Notes: generated by a model from the letters alone, not told the origin. A stretch of 64,000 nucleotides of DNA from VRUE01 sp963705635 (GCA_963705635.1 CAVPKH010000004.1:744001-808000); one strand, 5' to 3'. Shown: positions 18,299 through 29,289, numbered from the stretch's first letter. Made by a program: numbers and translations.

Positions 18299-20302
18299 CT
18301 ACTTGCCGCTCCACTTCGGCGTGCGCTTGCCGAGGAAGGCGCCGATGCCCTCCTTGGCGTCCTCGCTGCGGAAGGCGGTGGCGAAGCCCTGCTTCTCGGC
18401 CTCGATGCCCTGCGTCGAGGTCGCCGGCGTGGGAGACGAGCTTGATCTGCTCGACCGCGAGCGGCGCCTGGGCGGCCAGCTTGCGGCCCCACATCAGCGC
18501 CGTCTCGAACAGCTCGTGGTCGGGGACGACGCGGTTGACGAGGCCGGATTCGAGCGCCTCGCCGGCGAGGATCGCGTCGCCGATCAGGTTCATCTCCAGC
18601 GCCTTGTTGGGGCCGACCAGGCGCGGCAGGCGCTGGGTGCCGCCGAAGCCGGGGATGATCCCGAGCTTGATCTCGGGCTGGCCGAAGACGGCCGCCTCGG
18701 CGGCGATCCGCACGTCGCAGGCCATCGCCAGCTCGCAGCCGCCGCCGAAGGCGAGCGCGTTGACGGCGGCGATCGTCGCCACCCGCGACTGGCCGAAGTC
18801 GCGCAGCAGCGCGTGGGCGGTGTGGATCAGCTCCTCGCCGCCGCTCTCGTCCATCTGGGTGAAGGCCTTGATGTCGGCGCCGGCCGAGAAGACGACCGGG
18901 ACCGAGGAGGCGATCACCATCGCGCCGACGCCGTCGCTGGCCTTGACCTTCTCCCAGACCGTCTTCAGGTCGCGGATCACGTCCGGGCGAGACGGCGTTC
19001 ATCGGCAGGTTGGCGAGCCAGGCGATCGCGACGTCGCCGCGGGTCTCCAGCTTCACCGTCTCCGCCTGCTCGCCCTCGTCGGGCTGCGGGTAGGGGTAGA
19101 AGCCCTGGCCCGACTTCAGGCCGAGGCGGCCCTGGGCGACGAGGCGGCGCAGCAGGACCGGCGGCGCGAAGCGCTCGCCGTGGCGCTCCTGCAGCCCCTC
19201 CATCCGCTCCAGCACCGTGTCGAGGCCCTCGACGTCGGCTTTCCAGAACGGCGGCAGCAGGCCCTTGCGCGGGTCGAGGCCGGCGCCGGCCATCATCCCG
19301 AGGTCGATGTCGCGGACCGAGCAGACGCCCTCCTCGACCAGCAGGCAGGCCTCGATCAGCGCCCGGCAGGTGAACAGCGCGACCAGCTCCTCGGCGTCGG
19401 GGGCGGCGTCGCCCGGGACGTTCTGCTCGCCGTCCTTGAAGAAGCCCTCGCCGCCCGACTTGGCGCCGAGCTTGCCGTCGGCGACCAGCTGCTGCAGGCC
19501 CTGGTGGACGTAGAAGGTCTCGCCGTAGGACTCGCTGCAGGTGCTCGGCGACGTGCAGGACGGTGTCGAGGCCGAGCAGGTCGGTGAGGAAGAAGGGGCC
19601 CATCGGCGCGACCTTGGCGGCGGCGATCGCCTCGTCGATCGCCTTCAGGGAGAGCCCCTGCTCCTCCTGGGCGCGCCAGATCTCGCCGATCGTCGCCATC
19701 AGGATCCGGTTGACGACGAAGCCGGGCACCTCGCCGCAGACGATCGGCTGCTTCTTGATCGCCTGGGCGAAGTTGTAGGCGACGGTGGCGGTCTCCTCGG
19801 AGGTGTCCTCGCCGGCGATCACCTCGACCAGCGGCATCACCGAGGCCGGGTAGAAGAAGTGGAAGCCGACGACCTTGTCGGGGCGCAGCGTCGCTTCGCC
19901 GATCTCGGTGATCGAGAGCGAGGAGGTGTTGGAGGCGAGGATCGCGTGGCCGGGGGTGGCCGCGTCGAGCTCGCGGAAGACGGCCTGCTTGATCTCCATC
20001 CGCTCCGGCACCGCCTCGACGACGAAGTCGACGTCGCCGAACTCCTCGTAGGTGGTGGTGCCGGTGACCAGGCCCATCACCTCGGCGAGGCGGGCGTCGG
20101 CCTGCTCCTGGGTCAGCTTCTCCTTCTTGACCAGGCGGGCGAGCTGGCCCTCGGTGACCGCGCGCGCCTTCTCGACCGCGGCGTCGACGAACTTCTGGTC
20201 GATGTCCTTGACGACGACGGGGATATCGGCGGCGGCGATCGCCTGCGCGATCTCACCGCCCATGGTGCCGCCGCCGACGACGGCGGCCTTGGAAACGAAC
20301 AT
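18299..20302 (-). CDS. 3-hydroxyacyl-CoA dehydrogenase / enoyl-CoA hydratase fusion (frameshifted)
   Basis: About 667 aa. The N-terminal Rossmann domain (AAVVGGGTMGGEIAQ) and the dehydrogenase signature (SNTSSLSITEI, VGFHFFYPASVMPLVEV) are followed by the helical dimer domain (GPFFLTDLLGLDTV, GLDPRKGLLPPFW, GLKSGQGFYPY). The C-terminal crotonase domain has SAGADIKAFTQM, ALAFGGGCELAMACD and GIIPGFGGTQRLPR. This domain order is the reverse of FadB. Both beta-oxidation steps would occur on one polypeptide. Breaks near 18415, 18990 and 19540 disturb the frame although the net length is a multiple of three. Confidence 0.9.
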
Positions 20303-20359
20303 TTCGCTTGAAGCTCCTCAGGTCGGGGGCGGCCGAAGGCTATAGGGACACCGTTCGGG

Positions 20360-20406
20360 GGCGTGTCTGACCTAACTCCGATATGACCGCTGAGGTCAGA
20401 CACGCC
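20360..20406. repeat. 14-19-14 hairpin in the fad/glnA divergent region
   Basis: Perfect 14-bp arms 20360-20373 and 20393-20406 enclose a 19-nt loop containing TATGACCGC. The geometry and loop motif resemble 49996-50042. It lies upstream of both neighbouring genes, so it is not a simple terminator. It could be an operator or a leader hairpin. Confidence 0.6.
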
Positions 20407-20418
20407 TCGATGACAGGC

Positions 20419-20459
20419 GGTACAAGGCCGTTTGGCGATCCTTGTACCCGAGTACAAAG
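20419..20459. promoter_or_regulatory. Clustered GTACAAGG sites upstream of glnA
   Basis: GGTACAAGG (20419-20427), its exact inverse CCTTGTACC (20440-20448) and a further AGTACAAAGG (20451-20460) lie within 42 bp. Arrays of such inverted and direct half-sites suggest a repressor or activator operator for the fused fad gene or for glutamine synthetase. The binding protein is unknown. Confidence 0.5.
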
Positions 20460-20571
20460 GCATCTTCGAGCCATTGCCATTAGGCTCTTTTGGCTCTTCT
20501 AGAGGGAGTGGACCGGTAACCGACCGCGCCCGCCGACCGGGTGCGACGCCAAGCGAGGGACGACAAGAGCG

Positions 20572-22732
20572 ATGACCCGTATCCGCCAGCAGAACGTGAC
20601 CGCAGCGCAGTGGAGCTCCAACGGGGAGGCCCTCGGCGCGCTCGACCTGACCCTGCCCGAGAACGACGCCTTCGGCGCCAACGTCTTCTCCGTCGCCGTG
20701 CAGCGCGAACGCCTGCCCGGCGACGTCTTCGAGAAGCTGCAGGCGAGCGCTCGAAGGCGGCGAGGCGATCGACGCCGAGCACCGCCGATGCGGTCGCCGA
20801 GGCGATGAAGGACTGGGCGCTGGAGAAGGGCGCCACCCACTTCACCCACGTCTTCCAGCCGCTGACCGGCTCCACCGCGGAGAAGCACGACTCCTTCTTC
20901 GAGCCCTCCGGCGGCGAGGGCAAGGCGCTGGCCGGCTTCTCCGGCAAAGAGCTGATCCAGGGCGAGCCCGACGCCTCCTCCTTCCCCACCGGCGGCGTCC
21001 GCGCCACCTTCGAGGCCCGCGGCTACACCGCCTGGGACCCGACCAGCCCCGCCTTCATCCTCGAGAACCCGAACGGCTCGCTGCTCTGCATCCCGACCGC
21101 CTTCGCCTCCTGGACCGGCGAGGCGCTCGACGCGAAGATCCCGCTGCTGCGCTCGATGGACGCGCTCTCGCGGCGCCGCGGTCAAAGCGCTTGCGGCTGC
21201 TCGGCGACAACGAGAGCAAGCGCGTCTTCACCACGGTCGGCCCCGAGCAGGAGTACTTCCTGATCGACGAGCAGTACTTCTTCGAGCGTCCCGACCTGAT
21301 CTCGACCGGGCGCACGCTGTTCGGCGCCAAGCCGCCCAAGGGCCAGGAACTCGACGACCACTACTTCGGCACGATCCCCGAGCGGGTGCTCGCCTTCATG
21401 CTCGAGTCCGAGCTGGAGATGCGCAAGCTCGGCATCCCGGTCAAGACCCGCCACAACGAGGTGGCGCCGGGCCAGTACGAGATCGCGCCGATCTTCGAGA
21501 ACTCCAACGTCGGCTCCGACCACCAGCAGCTGCTGATGCGGATGCTGGAAAACGTCGCCCGCCGCTACGGCCTGGTCTGCCTGCTGCACGAGAAGCCGTT
21601 CGCCGGCATCAACGGCTCGGGCAAGCACAACAACTGGTCGATGGGGACCGACACGGGCAGCAACCTGCTCGACCCAGGCGACACGCCGGCCGACAACGTC
21701 CACTTCCTCTTCTTCTGCGCGGCGGTGATCCAGGCGGTCAACAAGCACCAGGGCCTGCTGCGCGCCTCGGCCGCCGACATCGGCCAGGACCACCGCCTCG
21801 GCGCCAACGAGGCGCCGCCGGCGATCATCTCGATCTTCCTCGGCGGCGAGCTGGACAAGGTCTTCGAGGCGATCGCCAGCGGCGAGGGCGACCCGCACAC
21901 GCCGGCCTCCTTCCTCGACCTCGGGGCGACGGTGCTGCCGCCGCTGCCCAAGCACGGCGGCGACCGCAACCGCACCTCGCCCTTCGCCTTCACCGGCAAC
22001 AAGTTCGAGTTCCGGGCGCTGGGGTCGAGCATGTCGCTCGCCTTCCCCAACACGGTGCTCAACACGATCGTCGCCGAGGCGATCGACGACCTGGCCGACA
22101 AGCTGGAGGCGAAGATCAGCGGCGGCATGGACGCCGCCGAGGCCGTGATCGAGGTGGTCAAGGAGTCCTACACCGCCAACAAGCAGATCTGCTTCGGCGG
22201 CGACAACTACTCCGAGGAGTGGCACGCCGAGGCGGAGCAGCGCGGGCTGAAGAACCTGCGCACGACGCCGGACGCGCTGCTCGAGGTGGTGGCCGACGAC
22301 TCGGTCGCCGCCTTCGAGAACTACAGCGTGCTCTCCAAGCGAGAGCTGGAGTCGCGCTTCGAGGTCTGGGTCGAGCAGTACGCGCTGCGCGCCAACATCG
22401 AGGCGGAGACGACCTTCTCGATCGCCAAGACGATGATCCTGCCGGCGGCACTGCGCCACCTGGCGCTGATCAGCGAGGCCGGCGTGCGCCGCCGCCTCGG
22501 AAGGCGAGGTGCGAGGCGCTGGTCGGGGAGCTGCATGGACGCGCTCGACGCGCTCGAGAAGGCCAATGCCGAGCCGACCGAGCTCGAGGGCCTCGAGCTG
22601 GCGATCTTCGCCCGCGACGAGCAGCTGGCCAAGAGCGGGGCGGTGCGCGAGGCCGCCGACAAGCTGGAGAAGGTCGTCGCCGACGACCTCTGGCCGCTGC
22701 CGAAGTACGAGGAGATGCTCTTCATTAAGTAG
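20572..22732 (+). CDS. glnA: Glutamine synthetase type III (GlnN-like), frameshifted
   Basis: About 720 aa, the long GSIII class rather than the roughly 470-aa GSI. It makes glutamine from glutamate, ammonia and ATP. Segments seen are HFTHVFQPLTGSTAEKHDSF, GGVRATFEARGYTAWDP, VGPEQEYFLID, PVKTRHNEVAPGQYEIAP, NGSGKHNNWS and FEFRALGSSMS. Start ATG 20572 gives MTRIRQQNVTAAQW. Single-base insertions or deletions near 20750, 20785, 21175-21195 and 22500-22510 break the frame. Together with two Amt transporters and PII it makes the region an ammonium-assimilation cluster. Confidence 0.9.
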
Positions 22733-22751
22733 CGGTCTCAGGGAGGAGATC

Positions 22752-22849
22752 CCGGTCAGGGGTTTCGCTTAACTTTTTCGGTGGGACGCGGATTGCTGGC
22801 GCCTCGAGGAGTGGCCCGAAAAAGTACAAGACGCTTCACCCCTGACCGG
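22752..22849. repeat. Family B intergenic element, copy 1 (downstream of glnA)
   Basis: The outer stem is 12 bp and perfect (22752-22763 with 22838-22849) and unique in sequence. Inside are block 1 CTTAACTTTTTCG (22768-22780) and block 2 CGAAAAAGTACAAGACG (22817-22833), both identical in the second copy at 43959-44065. ACTTTTTCG pairs with CGAAAAAGT to form an inner 9-bp stem. The 36-nt apical region is not conserved. It follows glnA by 19 nt. Confidence 0.85.
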
Positions 22850-22896
22850 CCCCGATCCCTTCCAGCTTCTCCATTCCGCTTGAGCTTCTAGTCTCC

Positions 22897-23504
22897 TTAG
22901 TTCATGCTGGCGCAGATTGCGTAGACCCTTAGGTCGATTGAGGTGTCGATCGTTGTCGAGTTGTTGAAGAGCTGGGCTGACCAGCCGGTGCCGGTTCCGT
23001 TTGGGCCGCTGAGCGAGACCGTGACCTGGCGCTGCTGGCCGTTTTGGCCGGCGTTGGTGCCCAGGTCGGTGCCGCCGCCGATCACTCGCTTGCCGCGCTG
23101 GGCAGCCGACCGTCTTCACTTCGCTGAGGCCGCGCATGCCGCCGCTGTTCTCGATGAAGACTTCTTTGAAGGTCTGGTTGACGACCTCGTAGCCGGAGAC
23201 TCCCGCGGGCGCCGGTCGGCGCCTTTGTCGCCCTTGTCTCCTTCTGCCCTTTGTCTCCCTTCGGCGCCTTTGGAGCCTTGGGCCCTTGTGGGCCCTGGGG
23301 TCCGGCTGGGAGGCGGCCGAAGAGCCGGCAGGTCACCTTCTTGCCGCTGAGCACCTTGGTCGGGCACTTGACCTTGACTTTGCCCGCCTTCGAGCTGCTT
23401 GCAGGTCCGCCGGCGGCAAGCGCCACGGCGCCGAAGCCCACGGCTGCGACCAGGGCGACAGAGCCCAATGACAGGGCACGGCGACGATTCGAGTGCTTTC
23501 GCAT
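22897..23504 (-). CDS. Secreted protein with short collagen-like repeat (frameshifted)
   Basis: Starts MRKHSNRRRALSLGSVALV with a signal peptide of about 32 residues. A Lys/Cys segment (KVKCPTKVLSGKKVTCRLFG) and a Gly-x-y stretch (GPQGPQGPKAPKAPKGDKG) follow. After frame breaks near 23240, 23195 and 23095 the C-terminal domain reads GYEVVNQTFKEVFIENSGG, VIGGGTDLGTNAGQ and YAICASMN. Gly-x-y stalks followed by a globular head occur in bacterial surface proteins. No enzymatic motif is seen. The repeats themselves may contribute to misassembly. Confidence 0.7.
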
Positions 23505-23557
23505 CCTTTCCCTCCTTGGGGTCGGTTCGACCGACCGCTACCCGCTGGAGGTGAGGG

Positions 23558-24817
23558 TCAACCGGCACGGCCAGCCAGCGCGGGCAGACCGGGACCGCCG
23601 CTGAGCGGATTGAGGTCGGCGAGCAGCTCGACCAGGCGGGGCTCGGGCTCCTCGTCGTCGATCACGACGGCGGTGCCGGGCCAGGCGTAACGGAGGTAGC
23701 GGGCATAGGCCTGGCGCGAGCCGAGGTCGGGCTCGTAGATCCAGGAGCCCGTGTTCCAGTAGCGAGTGCTGCGGGTCACGATTGGAGCAGATGCAGGCGA
23801 GCGGCTGGTGGGTATGGGCGAAGACGATCTTCTCGGCCTCGTCATTCCAGCCGAGGTTCTCGACGACCTGGGCGAAGGCCTCGAGAGCGTGCTCGGATGG
23901 GTCGCTGGGTGAGATCACCGAGGCCGCCGGGTAGGCGGGCTGCGGCCAGGCGGCTTGCGGAGCCGGCTGCTCGCGGCGCTGGCGCTCGGCCTCGTCGCGC
24001 ACGACCGAGTCGAAGTGCTCCGCGCTGGGCAGTGCCGCTATCGGCTCGGCGCCGTCGATCCGCCGCTCGCGCAGCTCGGCGGCGAGCCGCTTCGCCCCGC
24101 GCACCGGCAGGCCGAGTGTCGAGGCGACCCGCCCGGCACGCTGCACGGCGCGGAAGACGTTCTGCTGGGCGTGGGTGCCGTGCGGCATCTGGGCGGCGAT
24201 GTAGAGCCACTCGGTGAGCAGGGTGATCGTCGACTCGTAGTCCTCGATCGTCTTCGGGTCCTCCGGCCCGCCGGTGGCGATGCTCCAGAGCACGCGGGTC
24301 AGCAGCCGGTCGCCCGCGCGAGCCGGCGAGGCGAGCGTGCGGGTCGAGGTAGTGCCCGTGCGTGCAGAGCACGCCGGCGAAGCTGTAGGTCGGGATAGGC
24401 AATCTCGACCTCGACCCCGGGCAGGCGCCGGGCGAGGAAGGAGCGGAAGTAGCCGGGGCCGGGCGGAGCCGGATTCGTTAGCCGGCTCGCCGGTGACAAG
24501 GGCGAGCGCCCGGCGGCGAGCTGCGCCTCGAGACGGTTCTCGGCGTCGCGGTGGACGAGGTGATGGTCATGGTTGCCGGCGAGGAAGACGAGGCGCTTGC
24601 CGGCCAGTTGCTCGGCGATCAAGCGCAGCAGCCCATCAGCCGCATCGACCGCTTCGCCGACCGAGCCGAAGAGGAAATCGAAGAGATCGCCGAGGAAGAT
24701 CAGCTCGTCGATCCCCTCGAGCTGCGGCGCCAGCCGCTCGAGGAAGAAATCCTCACGCAGCAGGTCCCGCCCGGTCCAGGCGCCGAAGTGGGTGTCGGAG
24801 ATGACCAGCGCCCGCAT
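23558..24817 (-). CDS. Calcineurin-like metallophosphoesterase (frameshifted)
   Basis: From ATG 24817 (MRALVISDTHFGAW). Metal-binding motifs in order are D-x-H in SDTHFG, GDLFDF (GDxxD), AGNHDHH (GNHD), then after a frame break near 24420 LCTHGHYLD, and VFAHTHQPL (G/A-H-x-H). This is the full dinuclear phosphoesterase set. The insert between the H-G-H and H-T-H motifs is unusually long (about 180 residues). The C-terminus WNTGSWIYEP matches the UDP-diacylglucosamine-hydrolase-like branch. Breaks also lie near 24325 and 23785. It is 14 bp from the P450 stop on the same strand, so probably co-transcribed. Confidence 0.83.
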
Positions 24818-24831
24818 CGCTGGGCGCGAGA

Positions 24832-26286
24832 CTACTGGCGCGGCAGCACCCGCATCTGCAGGCCGCCCCGCGGCGAGAGCGTCGGCATCTGGCGCACGGT
24901 CATCGAGCGGCCCGGCATCGCGTCGAGGCGCAGTCGCTGCAGCAGCATCGTCGCCACCAGCTTCACCTCGATCTGGCCGAAGCGCTTGCCGATGCAGATC
25001 CGCCGGCCGCCGCCGAAGGGGACGTAGGCGCCGCGCGGCAGCGCCGCCTTGCGCTCGCGGCTGAAGCGCTCGGGGATGAACGCCTCGGGCTCGGGGAAGA
25101 CCTCGGGGATGCGGTGGCTGGCCCAGGAGCAGTAGTTGACGTAGGCGCCGCGGGAGACGCTGTGGCCGCCGAACTCGAAGTCGCCGCACCGCGCGCCGCG
25201 GCCCGATCCAGGCCGGCGGGTAGAGGCGCAGCACCTCGTCGAGGACCATGTCGAGGTAGGGCATCTCGCGCTCCAGCCGGTCGATGTCCGGAGTCGTCGC
25301 CGCCGAGCACCCGGTCCTGCTCCTCGCAGAGCTTGGCTGACGACGTCGGGGTGGCGCGCCAGCTCGTGCATCATGAAGGTCAGGGTCGAGGTCGAGGTGT
25401 CGTGACCGGCGAACATCAGGGTCATCACCTGGTCGCGGACCTCCTTGTCGGTGAAGCCCTCCCCCGCCTCGTCGCGCACGCCGACCAGGAGGCTGAGGAT
25501 GTCCATTTCTTCGGGTCGGGGCTGCTGCGGCCGCTGCGCGATCTCGCCGTAGACGATCTCGTCGAGCACGGCGCGCGAGCGCGCCATCTTCGACCAGGGC
25601 GAGCCGGGGCCGCGCAGCAGGCGCAGGTGGAAGTCGGTCCCGTAGAAGCCGAGGGCCCGCTCGAAGTGCTCGGCGGCGGCGGCCCCCTTGCCGGCCTCGT
25701 CGGGATCGAGGCCGAGCAGCGCCCGCATCGCGATCCGCATCGCCAGACCGCGCATCCACTCGTAGATGTCGACGACCTGGCCCGGCCGCAGCGACTCGAT
25801 CGCCGGCGTCGCCTCGGCGACCATCGCCTCCACCGAGCCGCGACCTGCTCGCGATGGAAGGCGGGCATCATGATCTCGCGCGCCCGGTCGTGGTAGGCGT
25901 CGTCGATCGTCAGCAACCCGTCGCCGAGCAGCGGGATCAGGTCGCCGAAGCTCGACTCGCGCCAGTGGAAGTTCTCCGGGTGGGCGACGGTGATGAAGTG
26001 GTTCGCCTCGGGGCCGAGCATGAAGATCACCGGGTGGTGGAGGAGGCGGACGCTGAAGATCGGCCCATGCTCCTCGTAGAGGGAGAGCAGCAGCGGCAGC
26101 GGGTCGCGCGCCGCCTGCAGGGTGCGGCCGAAGTCGAAGCTCTGCGGCCCCGGCGGGTAGGTGCCGCGGCGGCGGACGTTGAGCTCGGCCCGGACGTCTT
26201 CGGCGACGCGCGCGCACCGGGTTGGCGCTCAGCTGGCGCGGCGGCTCGATTCGCGGCGCGGGTTTGGCGGCGGTCTCCACGGGCAC
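24832..26286 (-). CDS. Cytochrome P450 (frameshifted)
   Basis: About 480 aa. Heme-thiolate monooxygenase. The I-helix oxygen motif is AGHDTSTSTLTF, the E-x-x-R region is disrupted by frame breaks near 25195-25300, and the heme loop FGGGRRICIGKRF carries the Cys ligand. The N-terminus (PPGPQSFDF) has the Pro-rich hinge with no membrane anchor, so it should be soluble. More breaks lie near 25845 and 26212. I chose the GTG at 26286; a TTG at 26316 would sit inside the palindrome described separately. The closest style is CYP110/CYP120-type bacterial P450; substrate unknown. No ferredoxin gene is nearby. Confidence 0.87.
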   Translation of the reverse strand: MPVETAAKPAPRIEPPRQLSANPVRARRRRRPGRAQRPPPRHLPAGAAELRLRPHPAGGARPAAAAALPLRGAWADLQRPPPPPPGDLHARPRGEPLHHRRPPGELPLARVELRRPDPAARRRVADDRRRLPRPGARDHDARLPSRAGRGSVEAMVAEATPAIESLRPGQVVDIYEWMRGLAMRIAMRALLGLDPDEAGKGAAAAEHFERALGFYGTDFHLRLLRGPGSPWSKMARSRAVLDEIVYGEIAQRPQQPRPEEMDILSLLVGVRDEAGEGFTDKEVRDQVMTLMFAGHDTSTSTLTFMMHELARHPDVVSQALRGAGPGARRRRLRTSTGWSARCPTSTWSSTRCCASTRRPGSGRGARCGDFEFGGHSVSRGAYVNYCSWASHRIPEVFPEPEAFIPERFSRERKAALPRGAYVPFGGGRRICIGKRFGQIEVKLVATMLLQRLRLDAMPGRSMTVRQMPTLSPRGGLQMRVLPRQ

Positions 26287-26299
26287 GACCAGAATGCTA

Positions 26300-26317
26300 G
26301 TTGGCTGACTGGCCAAC
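26300..26317. promoter_or_regulatory. Palindrome upstream of the P450 gene
   Basis: GTTGGC (26300-26305) and GCCAAC (26312-26317) form a 6-bp inverted repeat with a TGACTG spacer, 14 bp ahead of the P450 start and just after rlmN. This is a candidate repressor site for a P450-phosphoesterase transcript. Confidence 0.45.
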
Positions 26318-26323
26318 CAGCGC

Positions 26324-27303
<980 letters not shown>

Positions 27304-27312
27304 CCGCCGAGT

Positions 27313-28698
27313 CTAGGCGAGCGACGGGGCGGCGCCCTCGCGCTGCGACAGCACCTCGGCCGCGGCCCGGTCGCCGGCCTGCAGGGCGCCCTCCATGTAG
27401 CCGCTCCAGACCGTTGCGGTCTCGGTGCCGGCCCAGTGGACGCGCCCGACCGGATCGCGCAGGGCGGGACCGCAGTCGCTCCAGCCGCCCGGGCCGAAAT
27501 TCGACGTCGGGCCGCCGGCGGACCACTCCTCTGCCGCCCAGGCCTGCTCGACGTAGTCGAGCGGCTGGGTCGCCTGCGCGCCGAAGAGGCGCTCGAAGCA
27601 GCCGAGCACCTGCGCGCGGCGCTCGGCCGGGGACAGCGCCGCGATCTCGCGCGCCTCGGGACCGCCGACGAAGCCGAGCAGCACCCCGGTCGAGCCGTCC
27701 CGCGGCGAGCAGTCGAAGGTCAGCGTCACCGGGCCGGTATCGGTGACCGACTCGCCGCTGAGCCCGTCGGCACGCCAGAACGGCTCGGCGTAGAGGGCGA
27801 TGCACTTGGTCAGCGCCCCCGGGCGCATCTGAGCCCCGAGCCGACGGCGCTGCTCGGGCAGGGGCGGGTCGAGCTCGATCGCCGCCGCGAGCGCCGGCGG
27901 CAGGGCCAGGATCGCGCGCTGCGCCTCCACCTCGACCCCATCGGCGAGGGCCCGAACCGTCCCCTCCCGCTGCTCGACCCGGCGGACGGCAGCGCCGAGC
28001 CGCACCCGCTCGCCGAGCGAGGCGGCCAGACCAAGCGAGAGCGCCTGCGCGCCGCCGACGAGGCGGTCCTGCTGGGCGCCCCCCTCGGTGTCGATCAGCT
28101 TGTCGAAGCTGCCCGCGGCGCTGACGTAGAAGAGCACGTGGAGCATCGACAGCTCCTCCGGCCCGGTCCCCCAGACCGTGCGCCCGGCCAGACCGATCAG
28201 CTCGCGGGCGATCTCGGTGCGCACGTTTGCCTCGCACCACTCGGCGAGCGTCTGCCGGTCCAGCTCAGCGGCCTCGGCCGCCGCCCAGGGCCGTTCGGCG
28301 CCAACGGCCCGGGCCAGCCGGGCGATGCGGCGGCGAGCGACGAAGATGTCCCAGAGCACGCCGGGGCCGAGTCGCGGGATCGTGCCGCGATAGCGGCGGC
28401 GCTTGCCGCCGACGTCGAGCAGGTTGCGACCGGCGCCGAACTGGGGAAAGATCTCGATGCCCAGCTCGGCAGCCAGGCCCTGCACGCGCGAGTGGTCGGA
28501 GCCGACCCACTGGCCGCCGAGGTCGACCTGGACCGCATCGCCGAGCAGGGCGTTGAGCAGCCGGCCGCCGACCCGGTCGCGGGCCTCGAGCACGACGACC
28601 TCGCTGCCCGCGTCGGCCAGCTTGCGGGCCGCGCGCAGCCCGGAAAGGCCGGCGCCGACGACAACGGCGTCGGCGCTCAGTCGCAGCCGATCAGCCAT
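27313..28698 (-). CDS. Flavin-containing amine oxidase
   Basis: 461 aa, frame intact. The FAD dinucleotide fold AVVVGAGLSGLRAARKL and EARDRVGGRLLN near the N-terminus, LGGQWVG, and the C-terminal FAD block WAGTETATVWSGYMEGALQAG are all standard for monoamine oxidase / putrescine-oxidase-like proteins. No Tat or Sec signal is visible, so it should be cytoplasmic. It oxidises an unknown amine to an imine with hydrogen peroxide release. Its start overlaps the stop of the YdeI-like gene by 8 bp, indicating translational coupling. Confidence 0.93.
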   Translation of the reverse strand: MADRLRLSADAVVVGAGLSGLRAARKLADAGSEVVVLEARDRVGGRLLNALLGDAVQVDLGGQWVGSDHSRVQGLAAELGIEIFPQFGAGRNLLDVGGKRRRYRGTIPRLGPGVLWDIFVARRRIARLARAVGAERPWAAAEAAELDRQTLAEWCEANVRTEIARELIGLAGRTVWGTGPEELSMLHVLFYVSAAGSFDKLIDTEGGAQQDRLVGGAQALSLGLAASLGERVRLGAAVRRVEQREGTVRALADGVEVEAQRAILALPPALAAAIELDPPLPEQRRRLGAQMRPGALTKCIALYAEPFWRADGLSGESVTDTGPVTLTFDCSPRDGSTGVLLGFVGGPEAREIAALSPAERRAQVLGCFERLFGAQATQPLDYVEQAWAAEEWSAGGPTSNFGPGGWSDCGPALRDPVGRVHWAGTETATVWSGYMEGALQAGDRAAAEVLSQREGAAPSLA

Positions 28699-29266
28699 GG
28701 ATCCTCTCCCCCCGCTCGAGCATCGCGATGAACTTCAGCAACCGCCGCTCCCTTGTCTCGGGCTTCTTCGCATCCTCCAACCGATAGAGGATCGCGTAGC
28801 GATTGGCGCTGTCAAGGGTGGCGAAGAACTCGCTGGCGGCCTTGCTGCGATCGAGCTCACGCTGCAGGTCAGCGGGGACCTCGGCCGTGCGCTGGCCTGC
28901 ATAGGCAGCCTGCCAGCGGCCATCGGCCCGCGCTGCCTCGACCTCGGCGCGGCCAGCGGGACGCATCGCACCCGCCGTGATCAGCGCTTCCGCCTTCTCG
29001 CGGTTGATCCGCGACCACTTGCCACGGGGCCGGCGCGGGGTGAAGCGCTGCAGGAAGAAGCGCTCGTCGAGGCCGCGCTTCTGGCTGTCGATCCAGCCGA
29101 AGCAGAGCGCCAGCTCCAGCGCCTCGGCGTAGCTGACGCTCTCGACCCCAGAGCCCTTCTTGGCGATCTTCAGCCAGAAGCCGGGCGAGCTGGCGTGGCT
29201 CTGCTCGAGCCAGCCCTCCAGCTCACCCGGCGTGGCGAAGAGGAGGATCGGCAGGTCGTCAGCCAT
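28691..29266 (-). CDS. YdeI/OmpD-associated family protein
   Basis: 191 aa. Recognised by FWLKIAKKGSGVESVSYAEALELALCFGWIDSQKRG, the family core, then FTPRRPRGKWSRINREKAEALI. The C-terminal third (ADLQRELDRSKAASEFFATLD...YRLEDAKKPETRERRL) matches the bacteriocin-protection YdeI-like tail. The function is poorly known; the family has been linked to polymyxin and stress resistance in enterobacteria. It is the upstream partner of the amine oxidase and 23 bp downstream of the luciferase-like oxidoreductase on the same strand. Confidence 0.88.
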   Translation of the reverse strand: MADDLPILLFATPGELEGWLEQSHASSPGFWLKIAKKGSGVESVSYAEALELALCFGWIDSQKRGLDERFFLQRFTPRRPRGKWSRINREKAEALITAGAMRPAGRAEVEAARADGRWQAAYAGQRTAEVPADLQRELDRSKAASEFFATLDSANRYAILYRLEDAKKPETRERRLLKFIAMLERGERIHG

Positions 29267-29289
29267 CGGCGGCTGGCGCCCCCGACCGT

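Noticed and set aside
24361..24375. 15-nt match (CGTGCAGAGCACGCC) to the family A core
   Set aside because: It lies in coding sequence for the LCTHGH motif of the phosphoesterase, lacks the rest of the core and has no flanking inverted repeat.
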